Shown here in pieces: positions 10,717 through 21,176 of a DNA stretch of 27,143 bases. Location of the stretch: positions 64,001 to 91,143 of the forward strand of contig NW_019774681.1 of NCBI RefSeq assembly GCF_001039355.2. Reading direction: 5' to 3'. The notes below the pieces were generated by a model. That model was not told where the DNA came from, made no database searches, and saw only the letters and a program-made list of their open reading frames with translations. Source of the DNA: Lingula anatina. Its lineage: Eukaryota > Brachiopoda > Lingulata > Lingulida > Lingulidae. Made by a program: the position numbers and the translations under genes. Within the stretch, counting starts at the first letter, position 1; each line of letters begins with the position of its first letter.

Positions 10717-11700
10717 TGCATTAAAACCTAAAAATTGACGGAATGATACATTTTAATAGCAAAATAGTATTTCTGATATAACCCCAAAAAGAATTCTATT
10801 TTAAGCCAAAAGACAAAGACTCAAGCTGCCATACGACATCACCTGTTTTACCTTAGGATGTATTGATTTTAAAACATCCTCCAAGAGGAGCACTACGCCA
10901 AAAGGCATAGGTAAACAAATGTTTGATTGAATGTAAGACGGAACTTACTCTTGAACCTATGTCACGTACACATGCTCTAACATAACAATAGCAACATTGC
11001 CACTGCCTAGAGTGCTGGTGTTGAATCGGCGTTCGTTTACATTATACTCCCCTTTAATAATTTTTCTCACTAAATATTTCCAGAAGTTTTAGTAAAATAA
11101 TGCTACCAATATGATTACTTACAAACAAACAAACTAGACTTGTTAATCGGATACTATCAAGAAATCGTGCCACCCGAACAATGATCACTATTCACCCTGA
11201 CCTCAAATGACAATAGCCGATACCAAATATTAGCAAAACAGAAGATGGTTTGATTATCAGATTCTGACTGCTGTTACTACTAATGCTATAAATCACAAAG
11301 TATTACCTTGATCATATGCTCCTCTCTTTTTATCTTAGTAATCGATTCGCGTACACCAAAGGCACCGGTCGGTTTTGCGCACCTAGCTAAAATGGCGGAC
11401 CACGCGGCTTTGAAGGTCAAGTACGACTTACTATCAACAAATGAATGATAAACAAAATCATCTTTAACTTTTTTCCATTATATCTGATGATATATTTTTA
11501 CATTTATTACGATTTATTTTAATCTTAATTTGTAAAAATAATGCAAGGTTGACTGGCTTTACTGACACACAAATAAAAATATATTTATCAAGTAAGACCT
11601 TTCAATCTACCAGTCACGTGAATCATGAGTCATCCGGGGCCTTCGTGAAGCACTGTATAACAAAGGGTGGCGCGGTTTCTCTTTCCAGGGATTTGGGGAT
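10717..11700. repeat. Duplicated block, copy 2 (984 bp)
   Basis: This direct repeat of 9690-10679 starts right after the single N at 10716 and continues rightward into unique sequence (AGGTAAACAAACGG..). The start at the N and the SNP-level divergence point to alleles placed in tandem at a contig join rather than a genomic duplication. It carries a second copy of the exon-1 donor (next to 11307) and of the ATGGCGGA site (11389-11399). Confidence 0.95.
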
Positions 11701-12462
11701 AGGTAAACAAACGGTGACACAGAGCATTTCCCAGTCGGTTATACAGACGATTTCACTTTTCAGCAGGAAAATTTTTGCAATATTTTTAGTCATGTACCAA
11801 TTGGAATAGTTATATTGTCTTTCCAACTGACTTTCACCCTCGATAAGGCGTGCAGCCAAGACAACAGTAAAAATTAACCATGGATGCTTCGAATTATCAT
11901 TAGCCTGCTGCTAAACGGATATGTGGTTGTCTAAGTTAAAATTTGCCAAACTTTTTCCCATTATACTTTTATCCAAGAGAACGTGTAAACTGAGAATTAA
12001 TAAATTAAAGTGATATCACAACTCATCTCTTTGGCGGGAAACGTGCTGTAAAACGGATTTTCCTTGGGGTAAACGATCATGTTCCCATTCTAACCAATGG
12101 TTTATGAATCCGTTCTGACATTAAGAGTTAGTCGACTTCTTTTTTCTTTTTTAAAGTGTGTTTGTTTTTATTCTTTATTACAGAGGGTAGACATCTATGA
12201 AGGCCCACGCGGTCCGATAGCAGGTAGGCCTACATATTTCAGAATAATTGCGATAACCGCTGTTTTGGTGGTAAAATGGAATTTATTATATTTTTTATTA
12301 TGTTGTTTACATTGTATTTCTTGTGGAATTTTGAATCTTATATGAAGAGTTATTATCCCTAGGCCTTCATCTACAAGTAGGCCTAGGCTACGCAAATAGG
12401 CCTAAGACGCTTCTAAACCGTAACAAATGGCACCGTTAGCCCTCTAAAACACCAAAATTTGT
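11701..12462. other. No confident gene; possible + exon at 12184-12223
   Basis: This is unique sequence to the right of the duplication. The only splice-bounded candidate is 12184-12223, acceptor TTCTTTATTACAG and donor CAG|GTAGG, open as RVDIYEGPRGPIAG. Three TAGGCCTA palindromes occur (12225, 12378, 12397). Nothing else is recognised. Confidence 0.4.
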
Positions 12463-12594
12463 CGTGGCCCTGCGGTGGGCTTCGAACCCCACGCCAAGGA
12501 GGGCGAGGCCGGGTTGGCTTCGTTTCCAAGGCCTTTTATTCCTAAAAAAAAAACGGACCCCCCCCCCCATCAAATATTTCTGAATCCGCCCCAG
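12463..12594. repeat. Dispersed repeat, copy A, with B-box-like motif
   Basis: This contains CTTCGAACCCCACGCCAAGGAGG, then GGGTTGGCTTCG, TTATTCCTAA, an A-run and C-run, and ends TCTGAATCCGCCCC. The same ordered blocks recur at 12770-12941. On the minus strand GGTTCGAAGCC matches the polymerase III B box exactly, which suggests a tRNA-related SINE. No convincing A box was found. Confidence 0.55.
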
Positions 12595-12769
12595 TAGGCC
12601 TTTATGTACTGTAGACTTACACTCTTCAGAGCACTAACGTGATTCTGCTAGACACGGTAGAAACTGTTAGGTATATAAGCTGATGGTAGGGGCCTAGATA
12701 TTGCAGATTCCTGGAGAAATAGGGAAAGGGCAGAATGGGCAATTAAAGCGTGTATTTCCTGACAATATA

Positions 12770-12941
12770 GGATCCACCACGGGCCCCGAACCTCACGCCA
12801 AGAGGAAGATGGGGGGGGGGGGGGGGGGGGGAGGAAAGAGGGATACCTCTGAATCTAAAAACNGGGGGGGGGGGCAAAGGTTGGCTTTCATCTGCAGCAT
12901 GTCATTCCTAACCCCCCCTTCTAATAATCCTGGATCCGCCC
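12770..12941. repeat. Dispersed repeat, copy B, with G-runs and an N
   Basis: This has the same block order as copy A: CGAACCTCACGCCAAGAGG, GGTTGGCTT, CATTCCTAA, C-run, CTGGATCCGCCCC. It is interrupted by a 21-G run (12811-12831) and a second G-run after the N at 12863. The B-box-like site is mutated here. The open frame over this segment is low complexity and not a gene. Confidence 0.55.
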
Positions 12942-13371
12942 CTTGTCTACGATATAATTCCCTGGTCTAATTAAACATGGGTACTGGTACATGCACATAT
13001 GTCAATAAAAAGTGATCGAATTAGTAGGCCTACTGAAACGTGAATATTTCATTAAACACCGCGAATGACGCCATTTAGGCTCTATACGTTTTGATGTCCA
13101 AACCTATATATATTTACCCTGAGTGTCAGTGCACAGTAAAAGCTAGCTTGTCAAATATTAAAATATACTTTGTGGTGGGGTCGCTTTTACTAGTATTGGT
13201 ATTGCTGATATGGGTTATATGAAATCAAGATCGAGCCGGCAATACTGGAATCTAGAACCTAGAGTATATAGGCCCTATATTGCACGTGTCTCGAAAGTGT
13301 TATGATCAGATGTGAATGAATAGAAGTTTTTACTTAAGTTTTAAGTCTAAGAATTACATTGTAAAACACAT

Positions 13372-13676
13372 TCAGGCCTACCCAACTACCACACTCGGCA
13401 CCGAATGATTCTGAATATTCAACGGTAGATCGGACCACACTGCCCGTTTTCAAGGTGTGCGTCAGTACGCGCTTCCAAATATCACACGCGACACTGCTCT
13501 TGCCTAGTACGCGATGTGATAGCGATGATTTTGAGCGGGGTTGGAAAGTAGTGTTCCGGGGTATGATACTGTATTTAATGCGCACTGACGCACACCTTGA
13601 AAACGGGTAGTGTGATCTGAACTACCGGTGAATTCTGGATCATTCAGTGCCGAGTCTGGTAGTTGGGTAGGCCTGA
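13372..13676. mobile_element. Foldback / MITE-like element
   Basis: Two arms of about 100 bp (13372-13472 and 13580-13676) are inverted copies of each other, close to 90% identical by eye. They share TCAGGCCTACCCAACTACCA at the outer ends and CCCGTTTTCAAGGTGTGCGT inside. The 107-bp centre holds a nested inverted pair TATCACA/TGTGATA. A 3-bp CAT flanks both ends and may be the target duplication, though 3 bp can match by chance. There is no transposase, so it would be non-autonomous. The superfamily is not determined. Confidence 0.8.
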
Positions 13677-13732
13677 CATTTCACTTATGGTGTCAGGCTA
13701 TTCGAAAATAAATAAAAAAAAAAAAGACGCAG

Positions 13733-13899
13733 AGGAAGTATGGTGTTATTGAGGAAAACGAAGATGGTCGAATCACAGAAAGGAATCCCGAGATGGGCCA
13801 GACAAAAATTGATAAACTGACCATGGCTAACCAGAGGAGACTCTGTAGACAGGGTTGGAAGTCGATTTTTTCCCTAACATACGGTGTACGGGCATAATA
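13733..13899 (+). other. Unexplained open stretch, possible exon
   Basis: A + frame from about 13714 stays open to TAA at 13897-13899 and reads KTQRKYGVIEENEDGRI, then TERNPEMGQTKIDKL, then TMANQRRLCRQGWKSIF. The composition is charged and protein-like, unlike the low-complexity shadows nearby. A possible acceptor GACGCAG precedes 13733, but it has an A-run where a pyrimidine tract should be, and no strong donor was found. I do not recognise a family. It could be a degraded gene or element fragment. Confidence 0.25.
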
Positions 13900-16800
13900 G
13901 CTAAATTTATTGTCGGTCGTTTTTATTTAGGGAGTGGAAATGCCAAATCGACAGTTTGAACGTTTTAAAAATATGTTTTTACTGTATTCATTTGTTAAAT
14001 TTTCACACTAAACAAACCAAAACTTTATGCATTTTTTCGAAAATAGTTGCGAAAAAAATCTGATTTCCTCAAAATTAGGCGTGGTCGTGCTCTGAACCAT
14101 TTTATCAATTTTGTCTAGCCTTCTCTAAAATTCAGCTTTGTTTTGATACAGTACGTTCCACCATATCTTAAAATAAAGAATCGATCGAATAGGTTGACAT
14201 AAAGTCACTAACAACATGTACATGTACATAGTACAACATTAACAGCAGTAGGCCTATTAAGCTTTTTCTACCATGGCGTATTTAAATCACGTTTTGTTTA
14301 TGGAGCGTAGGTTGCTTTATTCTTTGAGAAACTTATCTGTTTCTCATATGAGAGTATGGAATAACTATAGATCTAAAAAAATAATTGCAATGCACAAAAT
14401 CAAATTTTATTCAAATACAATACATTCAGGCTGGTATAAATGTAACTTTTGGAGTCGAATTAATTTAGGAATTTTCAAGGTCATGGTTAGGTACAAAATG
14501 TAAATAAAAGCTGTGATTAAATATATTCATCTGTGTCAAAGAAATATTGAAAATGATGATTATGCGTTATTTTTCATCGATGAAATTACTTTAAGATACA
14601 GTAGGCGAAAAATCGGCGTTAAATACTCCATTTAAATGGATTAAGATTGTATTCCCTATAGAATGTCCATTGTCATTCTTCACTCCTTCCATTTACCCCC
14701 CAAAATATATCTTAGCCCGTTTCTAATGGTCAACATCTGTATTTTGGAAGGTATGAACAGGTTTCCTTGCCACTCCTAACTCATTCGAGCTTTCGCACGT
14801 GATCATGTAATTAATCAATCACAAATCTAAACAAACAGAATTTGCCTACCTTTTACTTTAAGAGAAACGTCTATAGGGTCTGCAAACCGGAATTTACCAA
14901 ACCATGCAATACACAATATACACAAAATAAATATTTAAAAAATGTTAACAAAAGGTTGGAGATTGTCTACAGGTAAGCAAATCTTTTGTTTTGTCTATAA
15001 ACGACGGCGGTTTTTTGTTATTTGCATGGAAATACTGCGATTGGAATCGCAATTACATTACATTGAGCATAATGCGCGTTTCAAATTAACACCGCTTTCT
15101 TAGTTTACAATGTCACAAATGTTATTAAAAATCTGTGAGAGAAGAATATTGAACAAGAGTGGTCTGAAACGAAAATATCCTGTTCAGGGAAGAAATCTGC
15201 TTTTGTTTTCCATATTTCTTTGGAAATTCGCCGGAGGAATGCTCGCATCTTATAATATACGTGCTTGCATCCGCTGTTGACTTCGAGTAGTCTGCCTTGG
15301 GTACAAATATATACAGTATCTTGACATCGTTTCTCGCAGAGTTAATACAAAGCATCTATATCCACACTCGTTTGTCGCCGAACATATGTAGGGAGTCCAG
15401 GGGCCTCAGCTGGGCGATCTGAAATACGTAGAATACGTTCATTTCTAGTTGGACCCTTATAATGAATATCTATTTTCGGTTGATATCCACACAAACAAAA
15501 CACCTTCTGCCTGACCTCCACTCTGATAAATTATCTGTCGCTGTCCAGAAATAGCAAAAACGAGAACAAAATGTATGCAAAAGATGTATTTTTCTTACTG
15601 ATTTGGTTGAAGCTAATTTACCTTTTAAGAAAAAGAAAACGGCTACAGGTGCATACTAGGATGAAAACAAATATTCAATCAACAGATAATTCACATCTGC
15701 AATCGCTTCTGCCACTTAATCCCATATTCTAAATTGTACTATTAGAGAGTCAGTAAACTAGCGTAGGCTACCTACTGAGGGAAAAAAGTAAAATGCATTT
15801 AGGAGGATCCAGTGCATTTTGGTCTGGGTCGTGGCATTCCTCCAGAAATACACCAAATCCCGTATACCTCTTGATCTAAGTGCCATCTAGGAGGCTATAT
15901 TACTACATTCAAAAATATTGGCAGTAAAAAACGAATCACAATTAATCGTAGCCAGCAATTTCAAAAGGGGTGTTCTTTTTTTTCTGAAAAAGTGTACCTT
16001 TTACAATGAATCCTTCGTAAACTTGGATCAAATTTTACCCAGAGGGGACCTTTTCTTGGCAGAAAGGGGGGTTCTTTTGAGCCTACCATCTCCCCCCCAC
16101 CCCCCTCCCCGGCTACGGGCCTGTATTAATTTACAGTGACTGCGCCTTGCAAAACTGGTATATAAACAAATGTATTCAAATAAACCGCAAATCAGTTTTT
16201 GTTTTTCCATCAATGATCTTGCTGCCAACTTCACAGTTATTTAGGAGTGTTGGTAGATTAATATCTATTCTACCGTAAACAGTCTTTTTAGACACATTTG
16301 GGTGCACGGTATGAGACATTCTTAGGCAAACCTACCATTGGCCATCTTTTTCTTTTCAAACGTGCATCCCTCGAGGGACTTAGGATTATCAAGCAGTACA
16401 TTCTAGGTGATTTTAGTAGTCAGTCTAGTTATAATAATGAAAGTTAAAATACGAGTATTTCTAAAAAGGTTATGCACTGGTGGGAGGTGAGAATAAAAGA
16501 AGGGACGCCATGCAGGATTTAAGGGAGCGTGCGTAAAGGTGATCTAGTTGTCACAACTGCGCATGAAAAATTGCCAGTTGCAGTTAGATATTTCTTTGGA
16601 AATTCGCACATGTCGATGATATGAAAATCACCGCATGCATATGATATTAGAAGACAAGCACTTGATCAAAAGGAACATACTTTGTATTTTAACCAGGTTT
16701 GTCATGTATGTTATCCTTTCCTTGTCAAGATTTTATAATGAAGTCTCAAACAGAACCTGACTTTAGGCTGTTTCCTCGTAACGCGTAGGTGCGTTCACTT

Positions 16801-17002
16801 TTTTACTAGATCTAAATAAATTATTGGCCCTTGATTGACAACTTTCTTGTCATTTATAAGGATCAGAACCAACTTTTTAGAAAATTAACCCAGACTGGCA
16901 TTAGAAAAAAAGACATGCACCACTCAGCGCCTACTTCAACATCTAGGTGCTGCTACTTTACCGCATAGGCCTACTGCAAAATTTTCCTGCTCCCATGCAC
17001 TG
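13900..17002. other. Intergenic stretch without recognised genes
   Basis: AT-rich sequence with only short unrelated open frames (for example 14273-14503 + and 15125-15355 -), none with family motifs or good splice context. It holds TAGGCCTA at 14249 and 16966, a C-rich patch near 16090, and a 20-nt exact direct repeat at 15212-15231 and 16588-16607. Confidence 0.5.
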
Positions 17003-20000
17003 CTATTGAACGTCACCATACATGCGCCGGTCATTTCTCTGACCTGCAATTTGCACCATGGTCATTCCCCACAATATGCTCCATATCCAGCCGACTATGA
17101 TGATAGTGGTCGCCAGCTGGAGCAAGGCAGCCAGGAGGTTGTAGAAGAAGGCGAAAATCGGCTTGGAGGACCGGGTCTGACAGCCGCAGAAGACGGTGAA
17201 GGAAGAGATGAGAGTGCCTGGGAAAGAAACAAAACAGATGTCAGGGTGGATGGAATAGTTTGCTACAGTGATCAATTAAAAGACCATTTGATATTTAGTG
17301 CTGCTTTTTGAAAGATTCGCTCCTCCTCAAATCAATCAATAAATGCCGTTATTCCTGCACATGCTTTACAAAAATGTTTCTTGGAGAACGAGTTTTACTC
17401 AAAAGAAAACTAATAATGCTTGGAAACATCCTAATTTTTTTTCATTTAAAGAATCTCGTTATCATACTTGACTTACAGCTAGGGTAAATAGTTTTTTTAG
17501 TTGCAAGCCAACTTTGATAATAGAAATAATACCCACCACTTTCTCAAAAGCCGGGGGATTTTGTTTGTATTGTTTTTGTACTGACCCAAAAATCAACCTC
17601 AAATAGAATTCTAACAGAATACTGCTACACGGATGGATATTTATGGTTTAACCAGCATTTTACTTATTATGATAATCCGGCTTTATGATAGCTTCTTGCT
17701 ACCCACTACATGACCACAGATTGATCTTTCAATAGATATTCACGGATATGTCTCTGGTTAAATTGGCGGTCATTCTTTGTAGCCTACTCTGTTGCGTCAG
17801 AGAAAATGTCCACATAATAAAAACTGCGGCTCTGGTAGGTAATGCCGGAGTTTAGGATATCGCAATGAAAGGAGTTTGCTAACTGCTTTGACTGCCTCAT
17901 ACCCCCACACCTTTTGGATCCACTTATGTTCTTATTCAGGATATTTATCATCTGATATAAATAACCTTTCTTTCATAATAACCAAGTAATAACCAGGTAT
18001 TTTGCACGTTTATGTTAGTAAAAAGACACGTACGATCTCCTTTCACATTGCTTGTCCGTATCATAAAAAGGCGGGGAAGATTCCTATTAAAACAAAATGG
18101 AGAACAGTTGAAACTAGGTCTGTTTTCCTGTATCATGTGTTAGTATGTTCTTCCATGGATCATAGGGAGACTGGTAAAGGGTGGGATACATGTGAATACC
18201 TGCATTCGACCTCGACAACATTCTACATCTTTTTTATTTATGGTTTCACTTGCTTTTCGTATTGTATTTATGCTTACATAGATTTGTTCGACGTATGCAG
18301 CCACTCTAGTAAATCACAATGAATTATACATGGCACATGTGAGACGGAACTGCATTTATGAATACCACGTTTTAGCATCGAATGCTGTGCTTCAGCACTC
18401 CTTATATTAAGAGTCCTATATGCCAGTGCGTATACATATAGTTTTGTTTACAGTGAGGATATGCATTGCACACATGTTGCATATACCGATATGCTAAATC
18501 TTACGTTCACTTGAATTCCTTTTGCACAACATATAAATTTACATGTTCCTGTACCTTTACGTAGAATATGAGTCTAACTCTAAGCAATGTTTTTTCAAGA
18601 CTCACTTTATTGAAAAGAGGAACACGAGAATGGCAACATTTCAAACCTAGAACAAATACCTTACCTGTATTTTTTTTTTAAACCGAATACTTTCAGATAC
18701 AAGAATGCACGTTTCTTAGAGATATTTCAACCCGTGGTATTTCCGCCTTCGTACATCAAACGAACGTCAAAACATACTTTTTTGTAGGCCCACATGTATG
18801 TAGTGAAATGGATTCATATCATCTCTGACTCAACGCTTCGGTTAATTTCTTTTGTTTTAATATTCATGTTTTGGTAGATAGTTCATGGAATATTTTATGC
18901 TGTGTACGGTTTGTGCATACTGTATGGCAGAAGACAGAAAGTTTGCTTGAAAACAAATAACGTAAAGTTAAATAACGGGAGATTCGGGGGGGGGGGTCAG
19001 AGCGGACACGCGCCCCTCCCTTAACATTTGAGGTATCCAACCCCCCCCCCCCACACACACACACACACTCCCACACACACACACACTCAAAAAGAAAGAA
19101 AGAAACGAAAGAAAGAAAGAAAAACGTATAACGAGCGAAACGGTACAGAAACCAAGCGATACCTCATCCAGACGCCCTACATAACACAGTGCAACTGTCC
19201 TCGTCTACAGTTTTTATGTTTATTGATCGAAGCTAGTCTAGTTTTTTATGTGTGTGCCCCGGCTCATCTCCCCCCCCCCCCCTCTCCCTCTTCCCTTCAA
19301 AAATATCCTGAATCCACAAACGTTAAGGTAAACCGACAGATGATACCAGTACCAAAAATATGTGATTTATGTTGCGATTTGGTCCCAGCATGTTATATTT
19401 TCAGGTGCTTAGAAGCAGCCGTGGATGATTGCTACAGTAAACCTGAGCGTGAAAGTAGTGGCCATTTCACTCAGTAGTAATATCCGATGAATATGATGTG
19501 GGAATGGAAAAGCAATTGCCTTGAGTGAATTCTGCATGATTATGGGCAAAGTTTAAGATAATTTTTAATGTTTACCCAACGTGATTTTATCGCCAGAAAA
19601 TTGAGGCTGTACCTAAACATGTGCAAGATAAGTCACAGAAAGAAAAAGCCATTTATCGACAGCTGCACCTATAATACTTAATGAAATGCACACAACTTAA
19701 TGGCCTGGAAAACAGCAAATATTTATCAACGAAAGGTGATGCTGATTAGATTTAGAGTATACTTAACCTGATTAAGAGAACAATTTGTGAGAGAGAAAAA
19801 TTCATGCATTTGTTGATACGTGAGCAGGAATTGAGGTTCTACTCGTCGACCGTTGGCAGAAATGCCATAAGGTGGTAGCCTAAATTATGGGAAAGGTAAA
19901 TGCTTAATGTTACCCGCGAGGCAAGGTGAAACCATTATTGCAGACTGAAATTTACGAATCGTTATTTTGTATAGAAAAGCTCTGCACGAACGTCATCAGT

Positions 20001-20267
20001 TCAAGTTTTAAAAATATGTCGTTATATATATATACAAGCTAAATATATCGCCCTTGTTGTTGTTGATGTTCCTGATGTCGTTTAATTTTGCAATTTGGGT
20101 ATGCATTTCATAAGGTCAAAAACTCTGCCTAATTGAATTTGGCGTCAGCTGGCTATGTGCAGAACCGCGTATTGCATCTACATGTATGCATCTGAAATGA
20201 AATGAAGTGTACGATGCCATGTTCATGACCACGCTGTACAACAGTGTGCTAAATACATTAATGAAAA

Positions 20268-20318
<51 letters not shown>

Positions 20319-20638
20319 CCAAAATGAAAAATAACCATTCTCTCGGAAAAATAAAGAAATTATTTATCTGAGGCTGGAACCCATTCTGTCCAAGAAATGA
20401 CGAGGAAGTTTCTCCGTTTGTTTGCGAAGGGTTGCAGTGTAAATCGGGAACAGACAAGTTATGTGTCAACGTGTGGAAACTCCTCACCATGAGAGAAGCA
20501 CAAAATTCTTTCTCGGAGGCCAAATATCATAGACACTACTTGTCTATGCAGTATGGCTACTTGGTCCACTGATATCGTATTTTGCATAGGCCTACCGTTT
20601 AATTACACAAGTGACCGCAAGTTATCTATCCCCCCTCT

Positions 20639-20684
<46 letters not shown>

Positions 20685-21176
20685 GTTACGCCCCTGACAG
20701 CGGTTATATATTTCTTGGAAGGGCCATGTAAGTCGTTACGTAGACATCAAAATATGCTTCCTTTGCAAAAGTTAAAAGAAAAAAAAGCAAGTCAGCTTTT
20801 CTTAAAAGTGTTAGTAAATGTGGTATATATAGAGTTACTTACCAATTCCAGGTGCCACGACGTTTAGTATACACAGAATTATAGCTAATGGAAGAGGCAT
20901 AGAAGGAATGGCACTTCTAAAAGGTCCTTGTTTTTCCTCAACTCGAAGAACTTCCAGTCTGCGCGCGTCACGTACTGGATTTGGCTGGGTTGCCTGTGCA
21001 GGAATCGACCCCCTGGAGGGCACTTGCTTTGTTTCATCACTTTTGGGGGTTTCTATGTTCACCTTTTCCTCATCTTTTTTGACGGTTTCGGGTTCTGGTT
21101 TTGGTGAATTGTTCAACTCTGCGTTTTCATCGTCTGTTTCCGCTACTTGCACATCCAACTGGGCGACATCGGCCAT
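17003..21176 (-). CDS. SPEC3/Stum family two-helix membrane protein, complete
   Basis: Two coding exons: 21176-20843 (ATG) and 17217-17003 (TAG), joined in phase 1 (GGAATTG|GTAAGT .. TTTCTTTCCCAG|GC), giving 182 residues. Residues 1-85 are acidic, Lys/Pro/Glu-rich and probably disordered, with a VPSRGSIP motif. The conserved domain follows: SAIPSMPLPLAIILCILNVV, then APGIGTLISSFTVFCGCQTR (helix 1, about 93-121), then a second helix with NLLAALLQLATTIIIVGWIW and SILWG (about 133-162). This matches the Stum homologue domain of sea urchin SPEC3, vertebrate STUM and fly Stum: small membrane proteins tied to ciliated ectoderm or to proprioceptive mechanotransduction. The reading ends GQRNDRRMYGDVQ exactly past a site where the neighbouring paralogue has an intron, so a further exon spliced from a GTCAGA donor at 17043 is an alternative ending. 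Confidence 0.88.
19041..19122. repeat. Compound microsatellite C-run / (AC)n / (GAAA)n
   Basis: Twelve C are followed by interrupted AC repeats and then by an A/G-only stretch of GAAA-like units. The long + frame across it translates to low-complexity Pro/Thr/His and Lys/Glu and is not a gene. Confidence 0.9.
20271..20317. repeat. (AT)n microsatellite
   Basis: A perfect alternating A/T tract of about 23 units in the SPEC3/Stum intron. Confidence 0.95.
20640..20680. repeat. (AC)n microsatellite
   Basis: A perfect AC tract of about 20 units, some 160 bp from the donor of the first SPEC3/Stum exon. Confidence 0.95.

Larger units (their letters stand above)
17218..20842 (-). other. Intron of the SPEC3/Stum gene, microsatellite-rich
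   Basis: This intron of about 3.6 kb separates the two transmembrane-encoding exons. It holds a compound tract C-run/(AC)n/(GAAA)n at 19041-19122, a TA repeat at 20271-20317 and an AC repeat at 20640-20680. The long open frames here (18002-18322, 19028-19477, 20116-20523) have no recognisable domains, and the latter two run through these repeats. Confidence 0.75.

Noticed and set aside
12463-12500. A tRNA gene suggested by the B-box motif
   Set aside because: No A box or cloverleaf with acceptor stem could be drawn; the motif recurs inside a dispersed repeat.
12701-12970. 89-codon + frame with a poly-Gly stretch
   Set aside because: The Gly run is the 21-G homopolymer of a dispersed repeat and the frame crosses an N.
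18002-18322. 106-codon + frame with hydrophobic C-terminal part
   Set aside because: No family resemblance, no splice support, and it lies in the intron of the minus-strand gene. Cys/Tyr/Phe richness follows from T-rich sequence.
19028-19477. 149-codon + strand frame, the longest in the window
   Set aside because: Its first third translates a microsatellite (AC and GAAA repeats); the remainder has no recognisable motif and lies in the SPEC3/Stum intron.
20116-20523. 135-codon minus frame
   Set aside because: It crosses the (AT)n microsatellite, giving an Ile/Tyr repeat that mimics a membrane segment; there is no domain.
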